Assembly: GCA_903926565.1 (NCBI GenBank) | Contig: CAIYJU010000046.1 | Location: forward strand, 62,001-126,000 | DNA from: an uncultured Bacteroidales bacterium | GTDB lineage: Bacteria > Bacteroidota > Bacteroidia > Bacteroidales > FEN-979 | Direction of reading: 5' to 3' | DNA length: 64,000 nt | Notes under the pieces: model-generated | What the model saw: the letters and a program-made list of their open reading frames with translations, nothing else | Databases searched by the model: none | What the model was told of the DNA's origin: nothing | In this document: one piece after another, positions 23,764 through 31,697 of the stretch | Numbering within the stretch: position 1 is the stretch's first letter | Layout of the letters: every line of letters starts with the position of its first letter | Position numbers and translations under genes: made by a program

Positions 23764-26373
23764 TTAGAGCTTCCCTCCCAGAACAACCGTCCTTTTATTT
23801 TTTTTCACAGTTCCATCCGGCCGAGTCAATTCAACAAGGAGGATGTAAAACCCAATCGGAGCCTTTGTCCGGGTAGCAGTCATCCCATCCCAGACAAAGA
23901 TACTTTCATTACCCATCAATACATTGTTTGCCGGTTGCGCTACCTGCCTTCCCTTTTTATCGTAGACGAAAATGCTCACTGCATAATCAGGTTCGTTTTC
24001 CTGTATGGTAATAACCAATAGATCATCCCTTCCGTCATTATCAGGTGAAAAAACAGCCGGAAGAATACGTATTTCCATATCTGATACTCCGGCCGGGCTC
24101 CAATGTGAGTTCTGATATCCGGGAGTTGCAAATCCAACAGTTTCGGCTGCAGAATGCCAGTTATTCTGATACTCCGATGGCAGGTCAGGACTGGTTCTTT
24201 CAAGCGACACCCCTTCAGCTGTGGCAAGTAGAGGATAATGCATGCCAGGGTTGTACCGAACTTCATCTATGATCTCCAGGTTGTCCTTCCTGGCAATGAT
24301 GACCGCGCCGGAATCATCGCTGAATACCGGAAAGCCATTCATGGACTCAACTGATTGAGGAAAAAGCGGCCGGTACCGGTCACAGATATCATCCGGGCTG
24401 GAAGTCAGGGCAATATAATCACCAGGAAAAAAGAGATAACCCCTCTCAGTCAGCGGAACCGCATTTTCCTGGAACCCTGCAACTGTATCCTGTTTTGCCA
24501 TGACCATCGTTTTCAGATCGATAACCTTTTCGGACCTGTTGTACAATTCAACAAACCGGGACCCGCCTGTTGCAGGATTTGATAAGATTTCGTTGATCAC
24601 CACATCGCGGCCGGTAACATCCTCCGGAACGGCAAACCGAAGCAAAGGCATTGAATCACACCGGTTTCCTGCACAATCTTTCATGTCCCCTGCTATTCTC
24701 AATGTGTAATGTGTTCCGGCCTTAAAAGTTTGGTCGAACACCAACTTTACCAGGTTGAAACCCGGAGGTTCCGGAACGACCCTGACGGGGTGGAGCACCC
24801 CGTCAGGGTCGTTGACCCCCCAGCCCGCCGGTGAAAGCAGGCTGATACTGTCCATCTGTTCCGAAAATGTCACTTCCAAAACAGCAGAATCAGAAATAAA
24901 AGCCCTGATGGCTGCCGGTGAAACTTCATCAGGATTGGCCCTGCTTATCGAATTTGGCCTCCCCGGGGTGCCTCCTGATGCATCTTTGGAGGCGCCCCAG
25001 TTTTCAGCACAACCGCATGGATTCGACGAATCGGTCATCTCCAGCGACCACCCTCCCTCCTCTTTGAATGAACCCCGGTACCAATCCGGACTATAGGAAA
25101 CTGAATGAATGACATGACGGCGCGAGTCTTCCAGCACAAGCGTGGTCCCTTCGTTTGATAAAGAGGACGAAGAGGTAAACAACACGGCACATTTCCCGAA
25201 ATTCTGAAAAGCAGAGTCCTTCACAATTATCAGATATCCCTTTGGGGGAATGATCAGGGAGGGAAATATCTTAGTATAACTCCCATATTTGAATCTCCAG
25301 TCCCTGAGGTTTATCGGACAGGCAGTCCGGTTGTATAACTCCACAAATTCGCCGTCCGGCAGTTCTACAGGTGGATCCGGATCAGCCATGATCTCATGAA
25401 TCAGGATGTCATAGTGCTCAGGCCGGTAATAACACACCCGGACAATCGTATCAGGTAAACTGTTCCCGGTTAAATCCCGGATATTGCTTATTTGTATAGA
25501 ATCCCAGCCTCCCTGTGCGATGGAATCATGAAGAAATACCGAAACGATAGCAGGGCTCTGATGATCCTGCAATACCGAGTCAGGCGGCTTCCCCTGGCCC
25601 TGAAGTATGTAATTTCCCGGATTCTCGGCATCCGGTTTCTGAACCGGTTCTGAAAAAGTGATCTGTAAACATGCTGGTGTCACCGTTTCGACTTCCGTGA
25701 TCTGCGGGGGTTCAGTATCAGTGATAACAGGTCCTGCATAGAAATTATCGAAATAGAATTTGGCAGCATTGCTGGAGGTATAACGGCATAAGACCCCAAA
25801 CCATCTTGTGGCTGTGAATGAATCATCAAAAAATTTCCCATCAGAAAAATAGTTGAATCCTCCTGTTGTATCAATCAACGCTTCCCAGTGACCGGAATCA
25901 TCGGAAGTGATTTTAAACCGGAGTGTATTGATGGAATGAACCGTTTTACAGGAGGTAAACCTGAATATTGTTTTAACCACACCTCCCGTTTGTTTCAGGA
26001 TAAACACAGAGTCGTCTCCTCCACCTGCTTGCAGGTAATAGCTGTTTTCGATCAGGCGTAGTTCGGAAGTATCGGCAGCCAGGTATATTCTTGCATGGTT
26101 ATTGGACGATGTATTGAATGAAAGTTTCACCCAGAAACTCCATTCCGTGTTTTTTATGGAGGAGTGCCGGGTAAATAATACCGATGTGTCGGATCCGGTT
26201 GAATTCAAATGCAACTGACCGGTGGAATTTACATCAAATTGTCCCGTATCTCCAACCCATTCAGGATTATCCGTGAAATTTCCATCCGAAAAATCATCCT
26301 TCACCTGTCCCATGACAATGGTGGAAATGCAAACAATGCAAATAATGCAGGAAGAAATTGTTTTCATAATCAT
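23764..26373 (-). CDS. Large lamin-tail-domain surface protein with T9SS/CHU C-terminus
   Basis: An 869-residue secreted protein with a signal peptide (about 1-22, ending IVMGQ). The first 215 residues form a lectin-like beta-sandwich; Ig-like Big/SbsA-type segments (TPACLQITFSEPVQKP and SAVLEVTFSEQMD) alternate with two lamin-tail domains (ILIHEIMADPDPPVELPDGEFVELYNR at about 330, and VVINEILSNPATGGSRFVELYNR at about 593). The last 100 residues (LPAVFSPDNDGRDDLL ... GFYILLVEL) match gliding-motility-associated (CHU) C-terminal domains that direct T9SS secretion. It is probably surface-bound and adhesive; the exact function is unknown. Residues near 521-533 are encoded by a 39-bp palindrome. 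Confidence 0.8.
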   Translation of the reverse strand: MIMKTISSCIICIVCISTIVMGQVKDDFSDGNFTDNPEWVGDTGQFDVNSTGQLHLNSTGSDTSVLFTRHSSIKNTEWSFWVKLSFNTSSNNHARIYLAADTSELRLIENSYYLQAGGGDDSVFILKQTGGVVKTIFRFTSCKTVHSINTLRFKITSDDSGHWEALIDTTGGFNYFSDGKFFDDSFTATRWFGVLCRYTSSNAAKFYFDNFYAGPVITDTEPPQITEVETVTPACLQITFSEPVQKPDAENPGNYILQGQGKPPDSVLQDHQSPAIVSVFLHDSIAQGGWDSIQISNIRDLTGNSLPDTIVRVCYYRPEHYDILIHEIMADPDPPVELPDGEFVELYNRTACPINLRDWRFKYGSYTKIFPSLIIPPKGYLIIVKDSAFQNFGKCAVLFTSSSSLSNEGTTLVLEDSRRHVIHSVSYSPDWYRGSFKEEGGWSLEMTDSSNPCGCAENWGASKDASGGTPGRPNSISRANPDEVSPAAIRAFISDSAVLEVTFSEQMDSISLLSPAGWGVNDPDGVLHPVRVVPEPPGFNLVKLVFDQTFKAGTHYTLRIAGDMKDCAGNRCDSMPLLRFAVPEDVTGRDVVINEILSNPATGGSRFVELYNRSEKVIDLKTMVMAKQDTVAGFQENAVPLTERGYLFFPGDYIALTSSPDDICDRYRPLFPQSVESMNGFPVFSDDSGAVIIARKDNLEIIDEVRYNPGMHYPLLATAEGVSLERTSPDLPSEYQNNWHSAAETVGFATPGYQNSHWSPAGVSDMEIRILPAVFSPDNDGRDDLLVITIQENEPDYAVSIFVYDKKGRQVAQPANNVLMGNESIFVWDGMTATRTKAPIGFYILLVELTRPDGTVKKNKRTVVLGGKL
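24775..24813. repeat. Perfect 39-bp palindrome inside the lamin-tail gene
   Basis: Arms AACGACCCTGACGGGGTG and CACCCCGTCAGGGTCGTT (18 bp each, no mismatch) around the 3-nt loop GAG. It is read in frame as part of VNDPDGVLHPVRVV, in the loop after an SbsA-like domain. A stem this long and perfect is not expected from ordinary coding constraint; it resembles a palindromic element inserted in frame. Confidence 0.8.
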
Positions 26374-26446
26374 CCGTTTTCCCGCTTAATCGGAAAATTT
26401 CTGAAAGGTGACGCTCTTGTTCAAAAAATCCATCCCCCCGTCCGCC

Positions 26447-26479
26447 TTTATGCCTGTCCGCACTTTTTATTTATCTTTG
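26447..26479 (+). promoter_or_regulatory. Promoter for aspartate-semialdehyde dehydrogenase
   Basis: TATCTTTG (26472-26479) fits the -7 box, with TTTA 21 nt upstream as a weak -33 element. ATG 26494 follows 14 bp later, giving a very short leader. Confidence 0.45.
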
Positions 26480-26493
26480 CCAAAAACCTTCTT

Positions 26494-27510
26494 ATGAAAC
26501 TGGCAATTGTCGGCGCCACCGGGCTTGTCGGCCGGGAAATCCTCAAAGTTCTTGATGAGCATAAATTCTATCCCGACGCTCTTATCCCGGTTGCTTCTCC
26601 AAAATCGGCAGGTCTTCCGGTCACCTTCAATCATCAGGAATTTTTTATTCAGTCACACGAACAGGCCATCGCCGCCAGACCAGACATTGCAATTTTCTCG
26701 GCCGGTGCAACAGTATCGAGAGCATGGGCTCCGCTCTACGCTGCTGCGGGTATCACAGTGATTGACAACTCTTCGGCATGGCGCATGGATCCCGAAATTC
26801 CGTTGATTGTCCCGGAAATCAATGCCTCCATCCTGACCAGATACCATAAAATTATTGCCAACCCGAATTGTTCGACCATCCAGCTGGTTCTGGCTCTTGC
26901 ACCCCTTCATGCAAAATATGGAATTCAACGGATCGTGGCATCCACCTATCAATCAGTAACAGGAACCGGGGCAAAAGCTGTCAGGCAACTTGAAAACGAA
27001 AGAAAAGGAATTGTCGGAGAGATGGCTTATCCTTACCCGATCGATCTGAACCTGTTTCCTCACGGAGGGGATTTCCTCGAAAACGGATATACCTCCGAAG
27101 AGATGAAGCTGGTGAATGAAACCCATAAAATTCTTGACGATTATTCCATCCGGATTACTGCGACAATTGTCAGGGTACCTGTAATGGGCGGACATTCAGA
27201 AGCCATAAACCTGGAATTTCTTCACGATTTTGACCTTGATGATGTGGTAAAGTTGCTGCAGGAGACCCCGGGTATTATCGTTCGCGACGATGTCAAAAAT
27301 AACATTTATCCCATGCCTCTTGAAGCCTTAGGCCGGGACGAAGTATTTGTCGGGCGGATCAGGCGGGATGAGTCACAGCCCAATTCACTGAATCTGTTCA
27401 TTGTGGCAGATAATCTGAGAAAAGGAGCCGCCACCAATACCGTTCAGATTGCGGAGTATCTCATGGCAAACCACCTCGCTGAGGTTGACATATCTCAATT
27501 GACACGTTGA
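26494..27510 (+). CDS. asd: Aspartate-semialdehyde dehydrogenase
   Basis: A 338-residue cytoplasmic enzyme reducing aspartyl phosphate to aspartate semialdehyde, the branch point for lysine, diaminopimelate, methionine and threonine. It starts at ATG 26494 (MKLAIVGATGLVGREIL) although the frame is open further upstream; the NADP-binding GATGLVG loop at residues 7-13 fixes the start. The catalytic Cys is C126 in ANPNCSTIQL. Other family motifs are YQSVTGTGAKA and RVPVMGGHSEAI. It stands alone between the lamin-tail gene and the Crp/Fnr gene. Confidence 0.95.
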   Translation: MKLAIVGATGLVGREILKVLDEHKFYPDALIPVASPKSAGLPVTFNHQEFFIQSHEQAIAARPDIAIFSAGATVSRAWAPLYAAAGITVIDNSSAWRMDPEIPLIVPEINASILTRYHKIIANPNCSTIQLVLALAPLHAKYGIQRIVASTYQSVTGTGAKAVRQLENERKGIVGEMAYPYPIDLNLFPHGGDFLENGYTSEEMKLVNETHKILDDYSIRITATIVRVPVMGGHSEAINLEFLHDFDLDDVVKLLQETPGIIVRDDVKNNIYPMPLEALGRDEVFVGRIRRDESQPNSLNLFIVADNLRKGAATNTVQIAEYLMANHLAEVDISQLTR

Positions 27511-27527
27511 TTAATAAAACCAAATAA

Positions 27528-27558
27528 TTTGTTTTATATCAATTTAGTGCTATCTTTG
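27528..27558 (+). promoter_or_regulatory. Promoter of the Crp/Fnr regulator
   Basis: TTTG (27528-27531), exactly 19 nt, then TATCTTTG (27551-27558): a full match to the Bacteroidota consensus, 41 bp before ATG 27599. Confidence 0.7.
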
Positions 27559-27565
27559 TCTGCTT

Positions 27566-27581
27566 ATCTGAAATATCAGAT
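27566..27581. promoter_or_regulatory. Candidate autoregulatory palindrome ATCTGA-AATA-TCAGAT
   Basis: A perfect 6-bp inverted repeat with a 4-nt spacer at the expected transcription start of the Crp/Fnr gene. It contains TGA-N4-TCA, related to but tighter than the TGA-N6-TCA sites upstream of the cytochrome genes. It could be a repressing autoregulatory site. Confidence 0.4.
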
Positions 27582-27598
27582 TCTAGCTGCAATTCAAG

Positions 27599-28294
27599 AT
27601 GGTAAATAAATTACATGGTTCCTCCAACTGCGCCGACTGCAATTGCAAATCTTCCATATTTAAAAATTTATCCCCGCTTGAAGTTGAACTGATCAATGGC
27701 AATCGTTTCCAGGTCAGCTATAAAGCCGGAGAAATTATCTTTAAACAGGGAACCCCCTCTCCTTATTTTGTTTGTGTTACCTCCGGACTCGCTAAAATTT
27801 ACATCGAAGGTTATGGTAAGAATTTGATCCTGGCCCTGATTAAGCCGGTTGATTACATCTTCGGACCAGGCATTTATGTTGACAACCGACACTATTACTC
27901 GGCGGCCGCTGTGGAAGATTGTACTGCCTGCCTGGTTGATGTCACCGTATTTAAAAAGCTAATCCGCGAAAATCCCGATTTTGCCGAAGAATTCATTAAA
28001 CGTGTCTCCCTCCAGTCTATTTTCAATTTCGATCAGGTCATCAGCCTCACCCAAAAACAGATGCATGGTCGAATCGCTGATGTTATCTTCTATCTCTCCG
28101 ATAAAATATACTGCCAGAATCCTTTTGAAATGACCATCTCCCGTCAGGATCTTGCCGACCTTTCCGGCATGTCGAAGGAGAGTGCAATCCGGATTCTGAA
28201 AGAGTTTAAAGAGGAAGGAATCCTTACCACTTCAGGGAACAGCATGGAGGTCCTCAACACCAAACAGCTTCGCCAGATCAGCGAAACCGGCTGA
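27599..28294 (+). CDS. Crp/Fnr-family transcriptional regulator
   Basis: A 231-residue regulator. The N-terminal CADCNC (C11, C14, C16) and a later ECT-like VEDCTACLVD could supply Fe-S ligands as in Fnr, but the spacing differs from E. coli Fnr and is common in Bacteroidota members of unknown ligand. The cyclic-nucleotide-binding fold covers about residues 20-145 (FQVSYKAGEIIFKQGTPSP, GKNLILALIKPVDYIFGP). The winged helix-turn-helix is at about 178-215 (TISRQDLADLSGMSKESAIR). It lies 254 bp upstream of the first multiheme gene, whose promoter carries Fnr-like palindromes, so it probably controls the electron-transfer cluster in response to oxygen, NO or redox state. Confidence 0.88.
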   Translation: MVNKLHGSSNCADCNCKSSIFKNLSPLEVELINGNRFQVSYKAGEIIFKQGTPSPYFVCVTSGLAKIYIEGYGKNLILALIKPVDYIFGPGIYVDNRHYYSAAAVEDCTACLVDVTVFKKLIRENPDFAEEFIKRVSLQSIFNFDQVISLTQKQMHGRIADVIFYLSDKIYCQNPFEMTISRQDLADLSGMSKESAIRILKEFKEEGILTTSGNSMEVLNTKQLRQISETG

Positions 28295-28385
28295 TAATAA
28301 AATCACAGTAATCCCGCCCCGGCAGCTTTTTTTCTCTATTAAGTTCAGATTTCATTATTCTTTTCATAGAAAATGTGGCCACAAC

Positions 28386-28418
28386 TGACATATATCACCC
28401 ATTCATTGATATATGTCA
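28386..28418. promoter_or_regulatory. Twin Fnr-like operators upstream of cytochrome 1
   Basis: TGACATATATCA (28386-28397) and TGATATATGTCA (28407-28418) are reverse complements of each other, with centres 21 bp (two helical turns) apart; the full arms are 15 bp (28383-28397 and 28407-28421). Each has the TGA-N6-TCA shape of Crp/Fnr-family sites. The near one is centred about 69 bp before the end of the -7 box, a usual class I activation distance. The same arrangement recurs at 30020-30052. Confidence 0.7.
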
Positions 28419-28473
28419 GTTATTCTATTAACAAATGTCATTGTCTAATTATCAACACGCTGCATAATCTTCC

Positions 28474-28481
28474 TAATTTTG
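28474..28481 (+). promoter_or_regulatory. -7 box TAATTTTG of cytochrome gene 1
   Basis: TAATTTTG fits TAnnTTTG, 67 bp before ATG 28549. No TTTG is found at -33, which fits a promoter that needs an activator. Confidence 0.55.
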
Positions 28482-28494
28482 CTCCATGTAACAC

Positions 28495-28548
28495 TTTGCA
28501 CAAGTTGTCTGCTGCATAACTTTATTTATTAACAAAAACTGTAAGAGT
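28495..28548 (+). promoter_or_regulatory. Conserved leader of cytochrome gene 1
   Basis: The stretch from TTTGCACAAGTTGTCTGCTG to the start codon is nearly identical to the leader of the second cytochrome gene (30128-30182), including TTATTTATTAACAAAAACT just before the start. Either it reflects recent duplication or it has a post-transcriptional role. No strong hairpin or known riboswitch was recognised. Confidence 0.55.
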
Positions 28549-29847
28549 ATGAAAAATTTTAAATCATTGTTTTTTGCTGCCGGATTGATGATCGCAGCTG
28601 CTTGTTTAACCTTTACCTCCTGCACCAAGGAAGGTCCGCAGGGCCCGGCAGGTGTTGACGGAATTAATGGTGTAAACGGAGTGAACGGAACCAATGGGAA
28701 AGACGCAAATGGCTCCTGCCTGGTTTGCCACACCATTGCCAATTTCGACCAAAAAATTGCTGAATACCACTTTTCTAAGCATTACACAGGAAACACAAGC
28801 TCCAGATTCACTAAATTCTGTGCAAGTTGCCACACCAGTGAAGGATTTAAACAAATCCTGGGAAGCGGAAAGTACGTTGTAGCCAACGATATGCCAGCTG
28901 CCAACAGGATTAATTGCACTACCTGCCATGCACACAGTGGATTTGATTTCACAGCCGACACGGTTTCTCAGATTCTGACTGCCATTAGCCCTGTCTATTT
29001 GAATTACAACAAAAATCTGACAGCCACCGATTTTGGCGCCCTCAACAATTTGTGCGTCAATTGCCACCAGATTCGTGGAGCTACGGCGCTGGTTTATTCA
29101 GATACAACCCTCACTCCTGACGTGATCAACAAATCTTTTGACCAGCTCCCTTACTTCCCGTTTACAAACAGCAGCGACCTCGATACGGTTCAATATCGCG
29201 TTGGCAGAAGTTTCTCGGTTCATGATGGAAACCAGTCAAACCTTTTTGCCGGTATCAACGCGTATGAGTATAAAGGGAAAACATATACCAAGACCTGGAA
29301 ACACTCTGCATTTGCCTGTACCCAATGCCACATGAATGAATACAATGCAGCCGATTCAACAGGCGGACATACCCTGAGAGTGAATGAAGAAGCTTGTAAA
29401 ACATGCCACGGTTCTGATAAACTTACGCCAATTCAAAATTTAATCAAAGGCAAATTAACCGATCTTGCTGAGCTCCTTACCACCAAAAAAATCTTCAAGA
29501 AAACCGTGAATGGAACCACAGGCGCTATTTCATACAGTGCATTGCCAACCCATGACTTCAATGGAAAACTCTATCCTACCACCCAAACTGCAGGTGATAA
29601 GTTTGCCACCAGCTCAAGCAATAACACTGTAAGTCCGACTACCGGCCTGGTGATCTACGGGAACATGCTTAAATATGGAACTGATGCTGACTATGCTATC
29701 AGAATGGGCCGCCCGTGGAAATGGGGTGAATTAGGTGCAGCTTATAATTATGCCTATATTAACAGTGAATTATCATTAGGCCTTCACAACCCTAATTACG
29801 CATTGCAGGTTTTAAATAATTCGATTGACTGGCTCAACGCGAACTAA
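28549..29847 (+). CDS. Hexaheme c-type cytochrome lipoprotein with collagen-like stalk
   Basis: A 432-residue lipoprotein. The signal peptide ends at the lipobox LTFTSC (lipidated C25). Residues 29-54 are collagen-like G-x-y triplets (GPQGPAGVDGINGVNGVNG), a flexible stalk. Six CxxCH heme sites follow: CLVCH, CASCH, CTTCH, CVNCH, CTQCH and CKTCH. The last 130 residues have no heme site. It probably stands on the outer membrane and passes electrons between periplasmic or barrel partners and an external acceptor. It starts with the same MKN signal as the next gene and shares its promoter design. The heme domain family is not one I can name. Confidence 0.85.
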   Translation: MKNFKSLFFAAGLMIAAACLTFTSCTKEGPQGPAGVDGINGVNGVNGTNGKDANGSCLVCHTIANFDQKIAEYHFSKHYTGNTSSRFTKFCASCHTSEGFKQILGSGKYVVANDMPAANRINCTTCHAHSGFDFTADTVSQILTAISPVYLNYNKNLTATDFGALNNLCVNCHQIRGATALVYSDTTLTPDVINKSFDQLPYFPFTNSSDLDTVQYRVGRSFSVHDGNQSNLFAGINAYEYKGKTYTKTWKHSAFACTQCHMNEYNAADSTGGHTLRVNEEACKTCHGSDKLTPIQNLIKGKLTDLAELLTTKKIFKKTVNGTTGAISYSALPTHDFNGKLYPTTQTAGDKFATSSSNNTVSPTTGLVIYGNMLKYGTDADYAIRMGRPWKWGELGAAYNYAYINSELSLGLHNPNYALQVLNNSIDWLNAN

Positions 29848-29865
29848 ACGATTTGCATTTTTCAA

Positions 29866-29900
29866 AAGAGGGCGTCCCAAAATGGACGCCCTCTTTTTTA
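29866..29900 (+). terminator. Terminator after cytochrome gene 1
   Basis: A 12-bp stem, AAGAGGGCGTCC paired with GGACGCCCTCTT, around a 6-nt loop, followed by a T run. It separates the two cytochrome genes, so each is transcribed from its own promoter. Confidence 0.9.
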
Positions 29901-30019
29901 TTCCATAATGACCATACGTTCAGCTGATAATTAAATCACAATACGTTCCTTTTTTTGACACTTTTTTTGTTTTTCCTGCTAAAACCACCCTCCTGCAGCT
30001 TCTTCCATTTTACTATAAT

Positions 30020-30052
30020 TGATATATGTCAACCAACCATTGACATATATCA
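30020..30052. promoter_or_regulatory. Twin Fnr-like operators upstream of cytochrome 2
   Basis: TGATATATGTCA (30020-30031) and TGACATATATCA (30041-30052), centres 21 bp apart. These are the same two 12-mers as at 28386-28418 but in swapped order. The near site is about 70 bp before the end of the -7 box. The 335-bp gap 29848-30182 thus holds a terminator, this operator pair, a -7 box and a conserved leader. Confidence 0.7.
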
Positions 30053-30108
30053 GTTAATATATTAACAAATCTCACCTGTTTATTAACAACCTGTCTTATA
30101 ATCTTCAA

Positions 30109-30116
30109 TACATTTG
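30109..30116 (+). promoter_or_regulatory. -7 box TACATTTG of cytochrome gene 2
   Basis: TACATTTG fits TAnnTTTG, 66 bp before ATG 30183. As in cytochrome gene 1, there is no good -33 TTTG, and a TTAACA-rich stretch lies between operator and -7 box in both. Confidence 0.6.
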
Positions 30117-30127
30117 TTCCGGAACAA

Positions 30128-30182
30128 TTTGCACAAGTTGTCTGCTGCACAAACTTATTTATTAACAAAAACTCTGAAGAGT
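30128..30182 (+). promoter_or_regulatory. Conserved leader of cytochrome gene 2
   Basis: Begins TTTGCACAAGTTGTCTGCTG and ends AACAAAAACTCTGAAGAGT, nearly the same as 28495-28548. The conservation continues into the first codons (ATGAAAAATTT), so it covers the whole leader and the signal-peptide start. Confidence 0.55.
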
Positions 30183-31568
30183 ATGAAAAATTTGAAAAAA
30201 CTAGTTTTTACTGCCGGATTGATGATCGTGGCAGTATGTTTAACACTGACCTCCTGTAATAAGGAAGGCCCCCAGGGTGCTACCGGTGCTACCGGTGCCA
30301 CTGGCGCAACAGGAGCTACCGGTCCTGCCGGTAAAGATGGAACAAACGGCAAGGATGCCACCAACTCCTGCAAGGAATGCCATGCAAAAGCTGTTGTTGA
30401 TGCCGTTGCTACCGAATTCGAGATGTCAAAGCACAATTGGGGTGGTGCTGCATTTGAAGAAGCCGGAAACACATCATGCGGTCCCTGCCATGAGCAGAAA
30501 GCTTACATCTATGTATGTCAGAACAACGTTTCTGCAGCCTTCCAGTTCACCGGCGGCAAGTGGGTAAATCAATATGCAAGCAATGCAGCCAATGCAATTG
30601 GCGAAATCAGCTGCTATACCTGCCACAGCAGTCTGCACACAACGTATGAAAAAACCGACCTGGTTCTGACCAACACGGCAGCTGTACCCATGACCATGTG
30701 GGGCGGTGCCAAAACGATCAACCTGACCCAGGGTGGTGGAACAAGCAATTTATGCGTAAAATGCCATCAGCCACGTCCGTTGGTTTGCGGTAACGATCCT
30801 GCAGGCCGTTTACTGAACTATGACTCAGTGAAGAATTTCCCGACAGCAATGATGTATGACAGTGCTGCAGGTGTAAAAAACACCATGTTGAAGCCATCTT
30901 ACAGAATGCACGTTCACTACGGTGCAGTTGGCGCTGTTTATGCAGGCCAGGGTGGTATTGAATACCCGGGAAGCGTATCGTATGCCAATTCACCACACAC
31001 TACCCTTGCTACCTGTCAGGATTGCCATATGGCAGGTCCGATGACCGGAATCGCAGGCGGTCACTCTTTCAACGTGAGAAACGCCAAAGAAAGCGCTCTG
31101 AGTTCAAGCACTACATGGAATTTCAATGGTTGTAATACCACCGGTTGCCACGCTGCAAGTCCAATCGATGCATCTTCAGCCAAATGGCAGGCAACCAGAA
31201 CCGAAATCAAAGGATTGCTGAATGCACTGGCTACGAAAATCAATGCCTGCGGAGGCGGACATGACATTCTGCATGCCGATGCCAGCGCTGCAAATCTCTG
31301 GGCTGGTATAACAACCGGCAACTATGATGGCTACCTTGATATCTATAGCTCCTCAACCAATCCTCTCGGATACTGGAGAGATCCATATAGCACAAGTGCA
31401 GCCAACATGGCCAAACCAAAATTCCCGAAATTACTGATGGTTCAGACGGGTGCCCTTATCAACTTCCAGTTCTGCTTAAGAGAGTACAGTTTAGGTATTC
31501 ACAATACCGTATATGTAAGAGCTCTTCTGACGAACACGATGGAAGCGATGACTGCTGCCGGTTTATAA
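30183..31568 (+). CDS. Multiheme c-type cytochrome lipoprotein with collagen-like stalk
   Basis: A 461-residue lipoprotein starting at ATG 30183 (MKNLKKLVFTAGLM), where the paralogue also starts; the frame is open further upstream but into the promoter. Lipobox LTLTSC (C25), then a collagen-like stalk of about ten triplets with five GAT repeats (residues 29-60). Heme sites are CKECH, CGPCH, CYTCH, CVKCH and CQDCH, plus an atypical CNTTGCH (C-x4-CH), giving six likely hemes. The heme domain aligns poorly with the first cytochrome apart from signal and stalk, so the two share an N-terminal module but differ in the electron-transfer part. Outer-surface location is inferred. Confidence 0.85.
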   Translation: MKNLKKLVFTAGLMIVAVCLTLTSCNKEGPQGATGATGATGATGATGPAGKDGTNGKDATNSCKECHAKAVVDAVATEFEMSKHNWGGAAFEEAGNTSCGPCHEQKAYIYVCQNNVSAAFQFTGGKWVNQYASNAANAIGEISCYTCHSSLHTTYEKTDLVLTNTAAVPMTMWGGAKTINLTQGGGTSNLCVKCHQPRPLVCGNDPAGRLLNYDSVKNFPTAMMYDSAAGVKNTMLKPSYRMHVHYGAVGAVYAGQGGIEYPGSVSYANSPHTTLATCQDCHMAGPMTGIAGGHSFNVRNAKESALSSSTTWNFNGCNTTGCHAASPIDASSAKWQATRTEIKGLLNALATKINACGGGHDILHADASAANLWAGITTGNYDGYLDIYSSSTNPLGYWRDPYSTSAANMAKPKFPKLLMVQTGALINFQFCLREYSLGIHNTVYVRALLTNTMEAMTAAGL

Positions 31569-31580
31569 TATATCATGAAT

Positions 31581-31616
31581 AAAAAAAAGGCTTCAGCAAC
31601 CCTGAAGCCTTTTTTT
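31581..31616 (+). terminator. Terminator after cytochrome gene 2
   Basis: AAGGCTTCAG paired with CTGAAGCCTT around a 5-nt loop, preceded by an A run and followed by seven T, so it could work on both strands. Confidence 0.9.
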
Positions 31617-31697
31617 ACAAAAAGAAAATTAAACTTGCGTATCTGAAAGAATATTTTTCCATATAATACAATTCGTTCAATCCCAAAAAAACCAATT

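Noticed and set aside
30277-30330. 9-bp tandem repeats (GGTGCTACC type)
   Set aside because: They encode the GAT triplets of the collagen-like stalk; a protein-level repeat, not a CRISPR or separate DNA element.
28549-31568. The two cytochromes as a recent tandem duplication
   Set aside because: Only promoter, leader, signal and stalk are alike; heme domains differ in spacing and sequence, so simple duplication of the whole gene is unlikely.
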